Shown: positions 8,729-22,635 of the stretch, piece by piece | How the letters are laid out: every line of letters begins with the position of its first letter | Numbering within the stretch: position 1 is the stretch's first letter | Assembly: GCA_001897675.1 (NCBI GenBank) | Contig: MKUE01000099.1 | Location: 1 to 64,000, forward strand | Direction: 5' to 3' | Source: Thiobacillus sp. 65-1059 | GTDB taxonomy: Bacteria; Pseudomonadota; Gammaproteobacteria; Burkholderiales; Thiobacillaceae | DNA length: 64,000 nucleotides | Program-made: the position numbers and the translations under genes | The notes under the pieces: generated by a model | What the model was told of the DNA's origin: nothing | Seen by the model: only the letters and a program-made list of their open reading frames with translations | The model's database searches: none

Positions 8729-10325
8729 CGCCCTCGACCTGCTTGTTGATCGCCCACTGCTGCGCGATCGACAGGATGTTGTTGGCGACCCAGTACAGCA
8801 CCAGGCCTGCCGGGAAGAACACGAACATCACGGTAAACGCCACCGGCATGATCATCATGATCTTGGCCTGCATCGGATCCATCGGCTGCGGGTTGAGCTT
8901 GACCTGCAGGACCGAGGTGATGCCCATGATGATCGGCAGGATGAACCAGGGATCGGGCGCGGTCAGGTCGGTGATCCAGCCGAGCCAGGGTGCGCCGCGC
9001 ATCTCGACCGCGGCGAGCAGCACCCAGTACAGCGCGATGAACACCGGAATCTGGATCAGGATCGGCAGGCAGCCGCCGAGCGGGTTGATCTTCTCGGTCT
9101 TGTACATCTCCGCCATCGCCTGATGCAGCTTGGCGCGGTCGTCGCCAAAGGTTTCCTTCAGCTGCTGCAGGCGCGGGGTCAGCTTCTTCATCTTGGCCAT
9201 CGACTTGTAGCCCGCCGCCGACAGCGGGTACAGCGCCAGCTTGAGGAGTATGGTCAGAATGATAATGGCCCAGCCCCAGTTGCCCACCAGGCGCTCGATT
9301 TTTTCCAGCGACCAGAAGATGGGGTAGGCCAGCGGCGTCAGCCAGCCGTAATCGCGCGCGTGCTCCAGGCCGGGAGCGGTTTTCTCCAGCAGGCTCTGGG
9401 TTTGCGGCCCGGCATACAAGGGCACGGTGAAGGTCTTTTGCTGGCCGGGCGCGAGCGTGCCTTCGGCCAGAATCACCCCGTTGGAATACAGGCCGTCGCC
9501 CAGCGCACGGGTGTAGTACTCGCGCTTGACGCCATCCTCGGGCAGCCAGGCCGACACGAAATGGTGCTGCACCATCCCCACCCAGCCGTTATTGGCGGTT
9601 TTCTCGAATTCGGCCTTGCCTGCCTGAATGTCATTGAACGCGACTTTCTGGAATTTCATCGCATCCGTATAGAAAGCCGGGCCGGTGTAAGTATGCAGGA
9701 AAAAAGACGAGCCGCGCGGCGCCTCGGCATGGCGGGTGAACTGGTAATACGGGGTCAGTTCGATGGGCTGCGACCCGTTGTTGCTGACCCGGGTTCTGAC
9801 GGCGATCTGATAGCTTCCGCGCTTGAAAACATAGGTTTTTTCAACACGCACGCCGGTGGCCGGATCATTCCATACCAGCGGCACTTCCAGTTGGGCGGCG
9901 CCGCCGGCGAGGCGATAAATGCCGGGATTGAGCTGAAACACGCTACGGTGCGTCGGCAGGTCTTTCCCCACCAGGCCGCTTTGCGCCAGATACGGCCGTG
10001 TCCTGTCGTCCTCGAACAGGGTGAAGACCTGGTTCTTGTCTTCCGTCTCGCGGTACGGCAACAACTGCAGTTGACGCAGGTCGCCGCCGTTGGCGTCGAT
10101 GGTGGCGCGCAGCACGTCGGTTTCCACCTGCGCGCGCTGCCCCTTGGCAAAACCGGCCTGCGCCGGTGCCGCTGCGGCCGGTGCGTTCAGCGCCTGGCTG
10201 GGAGTGGGCGCACTGACCGTGGCTGGCGCAACCGGAGCCGGCGCGTGTTTGTCCTGCCAGGTTTCCCATAACAAGAGCAGCGAGAAGGAAAAAACAATGA
10301 AAAGGATCAGCCGCTGGTTATCCAT
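8700..10325 (-). CDS. yidC: membrane protein insertase YidC
   Basis: [27 protein letters not shown]...; C-terminal Oxa1 region [24 protein letters not shown]. Confidence 0.97.
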   Translation of the reverse strand: MDNQRLILFIVFSFSLLLLWETWQDKHAPAPVAPATVSAPTPSQALNAPAAAAPAQAGFAKGQRAQVETDVLRATIDANGGDLRQLQLLPYRETEDKNQVFTLFEDDRTRPYLAQSGLVGKDLPTHRSVFQLNPGIYRLAGGAAQLEVPLVWNDPATGVRVEKTYVFKRGSYQIAVRTRVSNNGSQPIELTPYYQFTRHAEAPRGSSFFLHTYTGPAFYTDAMKFQKVAFNDIQAGKAEFEKTANNGWVGMVQHHFVSAWLPEDGVKREYYTRALGDGLYSNGVILAEGTLAPGQQKTFTVPLYAGPQTQSLLEKTAPGLEHARDYGWLTPLAYPIFWSLEKIERLVGNWGWAIIILTILLKLALYPLSAAGYKSMAKMKKLTPRLQQLKETFGDDRAKLHQAMAEMYKTEKINPLGGCLPILIQIPVFIALYWVLLAAVEMRGAPWLGWITDLTAPDPWFILPIIMGITSVLQVKLNPQPMDPMQAKIMMIMPVAFTVMFVFFPAGLVLYWVANNILSIAQQWAINKQVEGGGKTASAKA

Positions 10326-10339
10326 GAGACGAGACGCGT

Positions 10340-10726
10340 TTAGTTGGAAGAGAATTCCGGCGCTGCTTCGCCTGCCGGAGCGGTCGGCCATTTTGCCATG
10401 GCCCGGTGGCCGGCGCGCTGGAAGGTACGCGGCAGATCGCGCGCCTCTTTCCCGGGAACCGGCTTGGCAATCAGGCGCACGACAAAATCACAGGCAGGCA
10501 ACTCCGGCAGCATCTGCCGGAAGCTTTCCCGCACGCACCGCTTGACACGGTTGCGATCCACCGCACGCGCCAGCAGGCGTTTGGCAATCACCATCCCCAG
10601 CCGCGGGTGGCCCACCTGGTTAGGGCGCGCCATCACCATCACGTAATCCGTTCGAGCGCGCTGATTGTCGGCAAACACCCGGTCGAAATCGGCTTTGTCG
10701 ACCAGGCGCGCGTCGCGGAGGCGCAC
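10340..10726 (-). CDS. rnpA: ribonuclease P protein component
   Basis: VRLRDARLVDKADFDRVFADNQRARTDY...RLGMVIAKRLLARAVDRNRVKRCVRESFR; GTG start inferred after the rpmH stop. Confidence 0.9.
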   Translation of the reverse strand: MRLRDARLVDKADFDRVFADNQRARTDYVMVMARPNQVGHPRLGMVIAKRLLARAVDRNRVKRCVRESFRQMLPELPACDFVVRLIAKPVPGKEARDLPRTFQRAGHRAMAKWPTAPAGEAAPEFSSN

Positions 10727-10755
10727 GCCACCCGCTTTGTTTGGGTACGCGTCGA

Positions 10756-10890
10756 TTAGACGGCCAGACGGGCGCGGCCTTTGGCGCGGCGCGCATTGAT
10801 CACGGCGCGTCCAGCCTTGGTTTTCATGCGGGCACGAAAACCGTGGGTACGCTTGCGGCGGACGGTGGAGGGCTGATAAGTGCGTTTCAT
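10756..10890 (-). CDS. rpmH: 50S ribosomal protein L34
   Basis: [44 protein letters not shown]. Confidence 0.98.
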   Translation of the reverse strand: MKRTYQPSTVRRKRTHGFRARMKTKAGRAVINARRAKGRARLAV

Positions 10891-11044
10891 GACATATCCT
10901 TTCTGGCTGGCGCTGACCAGGCCCGCCCGAGGCAGGATGGCCAAACACAAAAAAATTTGTTGAAAAACCGCGTATTAGACGCCCCCCACTGGGGCACTGT
11001 CAAGTTTGTTTCGACCCGCCGCGCCGGGCCCGGCGCGCAGCGCC

Positions 11045-11053
11045 TGTGGATAA
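11045..11053 (-). promoter_or_regulatory. perfect DnaA box (TGTGGATAA = TTATCCACA on minus) upstream of dnaA
   Basis: Exact match to the TTATCCACA consensus in the rpmH-dnaA intergenic region. Confidence 0.75.
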
Positions 11054-11091
11054 CCTCGTCGAAGGGGAGTAAGATTCGTGTTTGAATCCCA

Positions 11092-12465
11092 ATGCAGCTT
11101 TCCGCCCCCGCCCCCTCGACTATGGATTCCTTCTGGGCCCTTTGCCAAGAGCGCTTCCGCGCCAATCTGACCCAGCAGCAATTCAGCACATGGATCAAGC
11201 CCCTGGTATTTGACGACGCCGGCGGCGAGGTGCGCATCCTGGCGCCCAACCATTTCGTGATGGACTGGGTGCGCGAGAAATTCGCCGAGCACATCGACGT
11301 CTGGGCGCAGGAATTTTACGCCCGCCCGGTTGCCATCACCTACGCGCTCGGCAAAAAAACCAGCGCCCCGCGCGCACCTTCCGCGCCGCTGCCGGTTACG
11401 CATTCCGCCGCGCTCCCGGCCAGTGCTGCCGCCCCCGTCCAGCTTGGCCTGCGCATCAATCCGGGATTCACTTTCGATAATTTCGTTTCCGGCCGCGCCA
11501 ACCAGCTGGCACGCGCCGCCGCTCTGCAAATTGCCGACAATCCGGGGGTGGCCTACAACCCCCTGTTCGTCTACGGCGGCGTCGGCCTGGGCAAGACGCA
11601 CCTGCTGCAGGCCATCGGCAATACCGTGCGCCTGGCCACGCCGGATGCGCGTATCAGCTATATCCATGCCAACGATTACGTCGACGACGTGGTCAAGGCC
11701 TACCTCAACAAGCAGTTCGACGACCTCAAGCGGCGCTACATGTCGCTCGACCTGCTGCTGATCGACGACATCCAGTTCCTGGCCAAGAAGGACCGTACCC
11801 AGGAGGAATTTTTCTACGTATTCAACTCGCTGATCGAGAACAAGAAACAGATCGTCATCACCTGCGACACCTTCCCCAAGGAAATCAGCGGGCTGGACGA
11901 TCGCCTGAAATCGCGCTTCGCCTGGGGTCTGACCGTCGCCGTCGAGCCGCCGGAACTGGAAATGCGGGTTGCCATCCTGCTGGCCAAGGCGCAGGCAGAA
12001 GACATCAAGCTCGACGAGAACGTCGCCTTTTTCATCGCCAAGCAGGTGCGCTCCAACGTGCGCGAACTCGAAGGCGCCTTGAAGCGGGTGATCGCATTCT
12101 CGCGCTTCCACGAAAAGCCGATCACCCTGGAACTGGTGAAAGAAGCCCTGCGCGACCTCATCGCTTCGACCTCGCGTATCGTCTCGATCGAGAACATCCA
12201 GAAAACCGTCGCCGATTTCTACAAGATCAAGGTGGCCGACATGTTCTCCAAGAAACGCACGCGCAATCTTGCACGGCCGCGCCAGATCGCCATGGCGCTG
12301 GCGAAGGAACTGACCAACCAGAGCCTGCCGGAAATCGGCGAATCGTTTGGCGGGCGCGACCACACCACGGTGATCCATGCCTGCCGCAAGGTGGCCGAGC
12401 TGCGCGAGACCGAAGCCGACATCGGACGCGACTATCTGGTGTTATTACAAAGCCTGACTGGCTGA
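11092..12465 (+). CDS. dnaA: chromosomal replication initiator protein DnaA
   Basis: [43 protein letters not shown]-terminal [15 protein letters not shown]. Confidence 0.98.
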   Translation: MQLSAPAPSTMDSFWALCQERFRANLTQQQFSTWIKPLVFDDAGGEVRILAPNHFVMDWVREKFAEHIDVWAQEFYARPVAITYALGKKTSAPRAPSAPLPVTHSAALPASAAAPVQLGLRINPGFTFDNFVSGRANQLARAAALQIADNPGVAYNPLFVYGGVGLGKTHLLQAIGNTVRLATPDARISYIHANDYVDDVVKAYLNKQFDDLKRRYMSLDLLLIDDIQFLAKKDRTQEEFFYVFNSLIENKKQIVITCDTFPKEISGLDDRLKSRFAWGLTVAVEPPELEMRVAILLAKAQAEDIKLDENVAFFIAKQVRSNVRELEGALKRVIAFSRFHEKPITLELVKEALRDLIASTSRIVSIENIQKTVADFYKIKVADMFSKKRTRNLARPRQIAMALAKELTNQSLPEIGESFGGRDHTTVIHACRKVAELRETEADIGRDYLVLLQSLTG

Positions 12466-12644
12466 GGATGAAATGTGGATAAAACGGATCCAGCGTCGCG
12501 AGCGGAAAATCCATCCCCATCCCTCCCACCTTGCCAAGGCTTTACCCACACCCATAAAAGCATAACAACAGACTGTTTTAATTGAATAAAAAACCTTATC
12601 CCCAGTTTCAGGCCGCCTTTATTATGATTCTCAGGAATATATAA
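12466..12644. other. oriC: putative oriC (dnaA-dnaN intergenic region)
   Basis: Perfect DnaA box TGTGGATAA at 12474-12482, one-mismatch boxes TTACCCACA (12542-12550) and TTATCCCCA (12596-12604), AT-rich stretch ttttaattgaataaaaaa (about 12576-12593), between dnaA and dnaN. Confidence 0.7.
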
Positions 12645-16288
<3,644 letters not shown>

Positions 16289-16348
16289 ATGTGTAGGATT
16301 CCATTGAAATCTAGATTTCCCCCAAAACTTTGGATTTCTTAGGAATTG

Positions 16349-16382
16349 AAAAAAGGCCAACCTGCTAGGTTGGCCTTTTTGT
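16349..16382 (+). terminator. intrinsic terminator downstream of gyrB
   Basis: AAAAAAGGCCAACCT gct AGGTTGGCCTTTTTG stem-loop plus T-run. Confidence 0.88.
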
Positions 16383-16520
16383 TATCTGGAAAGCTTCAAC
16401 GACATCTTTGCTGGCAGGCGATAGCTTTTGGATAAGAGCGGCTGAGCAGAATGTTGTTGTTACCGTCCGTTAATCGGCCTGAGCACCCTGTCAGACGGAG
16501 CGTCCCTCTCGAAGCGCGGG

Positions 16521-16808
16521 TTAGGCATCTGTGTAGCCACCATTTCTTTGCGCAGCTTGCTGTTTCTTTAGCTTCTCAAACTCGGAGAGGTCTTGTGCGA
16601 TTGAGACAAAGCCGAATTGGGCAACCAAGGTTGCTACGCAGAGGGCGATAAACATCAATATGCTGAACCAGTTCATGTCCAGAACCTCGAAGGTTTCCAT
16701 TTTGTAGTATTGCCTTGACGAGGAAATGAACCACATCATCGGAGTCCAGATGCCGAAGATGATGAATAGGCCGGTATAGCCGTAAAGTTTTTCGCGCCAT
16801 TTTTTCAT
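16521..16808 (-). CDS. small two-TM membrane protein of unknown function (integron cassette ORF)
   Basis: MKKWREKLYGYTGLFIIFGIWTPMMWFISSSRQYYKMETFEVLDMNWFSILMFIALCVATLVAQFGFVSIAQ...; flanked by GTTAGGC and GCCTAAC core sites; stop codon overlaps the GCCTAAC box. Confidence 0.65.
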   Translation of the reverse strand: MKKWREKLYGYTGLFIIFGIWTPMMWFISSSRQYYKMETFEVLDMNWFSILMFIALCVATLVAQFGFVSIAQDLSEFEKLKKQQAAQRNGGYTDA

Positions 16809-16825
16809 GGTTTCTTCCAGCACAT

Positions 16826-16891
16826 GCCTAACGTAGAAGTAACCGGCCTGCGCGGCTTTTCGCGCAGGTCCGGTTGACTGCCGGGTTGGGG
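16826..16891 (-). mobile_element. attC: attC recombination site (integron cassette 3' site)
   Basis: Minus strand: CCCCAAC CCGGCAGTCAACCGGACCTGCGCGAAAAGCCGCGCAGGCCGGTTACTTCTAC GTTAGGC; R''/R' boxes plus imperfect central hairpin AACCGG-CCTGCGCG/CGCGCAGG-CCGGTT. Confidence 0.75.
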
Positions 16892-16901
16892 GCAGAGGCG
16901 C

Positions 16902-17417
16902 TCATCTTGGTTTGACGGCAGGACAGTCTGTTGCATCGAAGACCACCATCGGAGCCCCCTTTTGCCCAAGGCTGCGAACGCCTTCTTCACGAAGCAAAGT
17001 GATTAGCTCTCGAATCTGGGCAGGCGACTGGTCGTGAATAAGCGAATCTTTGGGAGCGGTAAGAACGTTCACGAATTTGATGGTGATGGTGTTCGTGAGT
17101 GCAGCTTCCGACGATTTTTCGATACCAGTTCCGGCCTTCAAATTTCCAGTGGTATCACCAACCGGTTTGGAAAAGTCGATTGTCAATTGCCCGGAGTCTT
17201 TTGCAGACGCCGATAGCGCTAACCGTACTTCGACTTCGGAAGGAATTAGCCCAGTTGTAAGTCCTCTTTGTCCGTCGTACAGGCGCTTGATGCCGCACCC
17301 CACGCTATTCAGTGCTGCTTCAACCGTGACTTCATCGCGCTTTGCAATGTCGGCTGGTGTTATGGAGGCGCAGCCACCTACAAGCACGGCGAATGCAAAG
17401 AAAATTAAGAATTTCAT
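16902..17417 (-). CDS. predicted lipoprotein of unknown function (integron cassette ORF)
   Basis: MKFLIFFAFAVLVGGCASITPADIAKRDEVTVEAALNSVGCGIKRLYDG...; lipobox VGGC; cassette boundaries GTTGGGG (17457-17463, minus) and CCCCAAC (16885-16891, minus). Confidence 0.7.
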   Translation of the reverse strand: MKFLIFFAFAVLVGGCASITPADIAKRDEVTVEAALNSVGCGIKRLYDGQRGLTTGLIPSEVEVRLALSASAKDSGQLTIDFSKPVGDTTGNLKAGTGIEKSSEAALTNTITIKFVNVLTAPKDSLIHDQSPAQIRELITLLREEGVRSLGQKGAPMVVFDATDCPAVKPR

Positions 17418-17498
17418 AGGGATATTCCGATAGAAAGCGGCGAGCAGAATGGAAGCCCCCAACAGTTAATATAGAGACCCATGGGTCCGGATGTTTTT

Positions 17499-17571
17499 AA
17501 TAAAGAGACAGGATTTTTTAAGTCTATCATATTGATTTTTATATAGATGTTGCCCGAGCTGTCTCTTTATT
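17499..17571. repeat. 12-bp perfect inverted repeat AATAAAGAGACA / TGTCTCTTTATT with AT-rich interior
   Basis: Arms 17499-17510 and 17560-17571 in a low-GC non-coding segment. Confidence 0.5.
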
Positions 17572-17973
17572 ACGTTATGCAAAAGGAGACAGGGCTTGCC
17601 GGATTATTCACCTGATCATCTACCCGAACCATCAGGAACGGGCCTCATGTATGAGCGGCGTCTTCCGTGTCGTTGGGCCAAGTTCACTGGCTGCTCTTGA
17701 CCATCAGCTGACCTGATTCGGAGGTGTCAGGACAGGCCGCTTCGGCCGAATTACAGACCTTAGCGGCTGTCGCGCGTATCCGGCGAGGTAGGCATCGCTC
17801 GGGCATGCCAAAGACTGATGAGTCATTCCAGGTTGGCGAGAAAAGTGTAGGAATTTCGCGGGTATTTGGGAATGCGGAGCCGGTTATTCCCAAATTGGAT
17901 GAGAAAGCCCTTGTTTTATAGGGACCCGATTTCTCGCGAATTTTGGGAACCTACAAAATGCTGGCGTCAAGAT

Positions 17974-18022
17974 CCCTGAACGTGCAGAAGCCCGGCTTAG
18001 CCGGGCTTCTGCACGTTCAGGG
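17974..18022. repeat. perfect 49-bp palindrome (24-bp arms, 1-nt centre)
   Basis: CCCTGAACGTGCAGAAGCCCGGCT-T-AGCCGGGCTTCTGCACGTTCAGGG, directly 3' of the rhodanese-fusion gene. Confidence 0.85.
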
Positions 18023-18026
18023 GAAG

Positions 18027-19169
18027 CTAGTTTTTCTTTGCTTCGACCGTCAGCCCGGCTTCCTTCCATTCCGGGAAGCCGCCGCGGAACCAATAGACGT
18101 TTTTCCAGCCGGCCTGGATCGCCATGGTGGCGGATTTGTAGCTCTTCCAGCAGATGGTGCCGTCGCAATACATCATGAAGGGGGCGTTTTTATCCTTGGG
18201 CAGCCGGTTCAGCGCGAACTGGTCGTCTGCCGGGTCGAAGCCGACTTCCTTGGCGCTGCCTTCATTGTAAGGAACGGAAATGGCGCCGGGGACATGGGCG
18301 GTTTCGTATTCTTCTTTCACCCGCACGTCGTAAACCGGCGTTCCTTTGGCAATCAGCGCCTGGGCCTCGGCAGCGCTGATGATCTTGGCGCCGGGCAGGC
18401 TGGTGGGCGTGGTATTCAGCATCGAGGCGACGCTTTTGAAATCGGCCCGGGTGGCGGTGGAGAGCGCGAGATTGAGGCTGTTGCTTTTCTGCAGGGTGGC
18501 GGCCAGCTTCTGCTGGGCGCCTGCGGATACGTTTTCGGACTGTACGGTCAGCGCGCGCAGCGGCACCGATGCGCCGGTGAAAACGATGCGCCCGCCGTTG
18601 GCCGCAGTCCAGGTTTTGGCCTCCTCGGCGGAGGCGACCGCCAGGTCGTAGCGGCCAAGCTTAAGCCCGTACAGCGGGGCCTCGGCCATGCGATGGAATT
18701 TGATTTCGGCAAAGTCGCTTTTGGCCAGCCCGCGGCTGTTGATCTCGCTGCGCGCCATGCTGCCCATCAGCGATTCGTAATCGGGAACGCCCAGCCTGGC
18801 GTGCGATTTGGCACCCAGCGTGCCTTTGTAATCCGGCCCCGACACGAAAGCGGCGGCGATCGTCGCGTTGGATTTGAGAATGGGCTCGAACTTGAATTTG
18901 CTGACGTTGGCGATCACTTGGGCGGGACCGAACACCATGTCCAGCGTGCCGTCCTTGGCGTGCTTGATGGCGGTAAAGCCGCGCGTGTAATACTGCAGCC
19001 GGACCGGCTGGCCGAGCGCCCGCTCGACCTCGTTGGTGAAGGCGCGGTAACGCTTGGTGGTATTGAAATCGGTGATCGATTCGTTTTGATCGAGTACCAC
19101 GCCGAGCGTGAGCGGTGCGGCCTGGACGACGGCCGAGACCAGAAGCAGGGGCAGGATGGCTAAACGCAT
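18027..19169 (-). CDS. PhnD-like periplasmic substrate-binding domain fused to a C-terminal rhodanese domain
   Basis: MRLAILPLLLVSAVVQAAPLTLGVVLDQNESI...AFTNEVERALGQPVRLQYYTRGFTAIKHAKDGTLDMVFGPAQVIA... then DVRVKEEYETAHVPGAISVPYNEG...MMYCDGTICWKSYKSATMAIQAGWKNVYWFRGGFPEWKEAG. Confidence 0.8.
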   Translation of the reverse strand: MRLAILPLLLVSAVVQAAPLTLGVVLDQNESITDFNTTKRYRAFTNEVERALGQPVRLQYYTRGFTAIKHAKDGTLDMVFGPAQVIANVSKFKFEPILKSNATIAAAFVSGPDYKGTLGAKSHARLGVPDYESLMGSMARSEINSRGLAKSDFAEIKFHRMAEAPLYGLKLGRYDLAVASAEEAKTWTAANGGRIVFTGASVPLRALTVQSENVSAGAQQKLAATLQKSNSLNLALSTATRADFKSVASMLNTTPTSLPGAKIISAAEAQALIAKGTPVYDVRVKEEYETAHVPGAISVPYNEGSAKEVGFDPADDQFALNRLPKDKNAPFMMYCDGTICWKSYKSATMAIQAGWKNVYWFRGGFPEWKEAGLTVEAKKN

Positions 19170-19231
19170 GGTCGTCTCCACGGGATGACGTGGAGTTTAA
19201 CGGTCAGCCATATGGAAAGTTTAATTGCGAT

Positions 19232-19626
19232 TCAGATCGATGCGGGAGTGCTGGCCCGCCAGGTCTGCAAGGTGGCGCGCAACAAGTCTTCCTGCACCGG
19301 CAGCGTGAATGCGGCATCGATGCGCAAGCGAGCGCTGACTTTATCGAGCACGGCCTGATGTGCCGTTTCGTAAAAAACCAGGATGCGGGTGTTGGGCGCG
19401 CTCTGCACCGCGGCCAGCAGGGATTCGAGGTTGGACAGGCGGTCGCGGAAATCCGTCTGGTGGTAGAAGTCCGCCACGATGACGGCGGGCGGTTTTTTGC
19501 GTACCAGGCTGATGGCCTTGCGTTCCGACCATTCGGCGACGACCGCGTAGCCCAGTTCCTGATACAGCTTTCTGTAGCCAGCCGTGCCGAGGGAGGCGTT
19601 GACCATGAGCAGGCTGGGCGGCGTGC

Positions 19627-19630
<4 letters not shown>
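19232..19630 (-). CDS. response-regulator receiver-like protein (degenerate)
   Basis: 132 aa CheY-like pattern (PPAVIVADFYH, TRILVFYET, AAFTLPV) without the N-terminal acidic pair; start overlaps topA stop by 4 bp. Confidence 0.5.
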
Positions 19631-22173
<2,543 letters not shown>

Positions 22174-22184
22174 GGTTATTTGAT

Positions 22185-22631
22185 TCAGTGCAAACGTCCT
22201 GGCTCGTGGTTCAGCAGCATGTCTTCCAGGTGGGTGAAATGCTCGATCAGCCCGCGGCTCCACAGCACGATCAGCGTCATCCAGCGCACATGGTCCGGCT
22301 CGATGTCCTCGCCGCCCAGCGCCATCAGCCCGGAAATCACCCATTCGCGCGATTCGGGGTCGAGCACCTGGGCGCCGACCAGATAGGCCAGCTCGGCGCG
22401 GCAGGCGTCGTTCAGGCGCTCCAGTTCTTCGGGCGCGTAATGGCGGTCATAGGCCTGGGCCAGCCGTTCGTGGGTGGCGCTGCCGGTCAGGTTGGCGTAC
22501 CAGTCGAGCGCGGCGTTGATGTCGGTTTCTTCGAAACCGGCGGCAAACAGGCGCTTTTCCAGCGCGTCGCGATCGGGCGCCAGCTCCGCCATGCGGAAGC
22601 TTTCGTACAGGTAAACCAGGATGTCGAGCAT
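22185..22631 (-). CDS. smg: Smg family protein (DUF494)
   Basis: MLDILVYLYESFRMAELAPDRDALEKRLFAAGFEETDINAALDWYANL...; between topA and dprA as is typical. Confidence 0.9.
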   Translation of the reverse strand: MLDILVYLYESFRMAELAPDRDALEKRLFAAGFEETDINAALDWYANLTGSATHERLAQAYDRHYAPEELERLNDACRAELAYLVGAQVLDPESREWVISGLMALGGEDIEPDHVRWMTLIVLWSRGLIEHFTHLEDMLLNHEPGRLH

Positions 22632-22635
22632 AGTG

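Noticed and set aside
17684-17921. Two short opposing ORFs (69 and 65 aa) in the AT-rich segment
   Set aside because: No recognisable domains, mutually overlapping; probably chance ORFs in decayed DNA.
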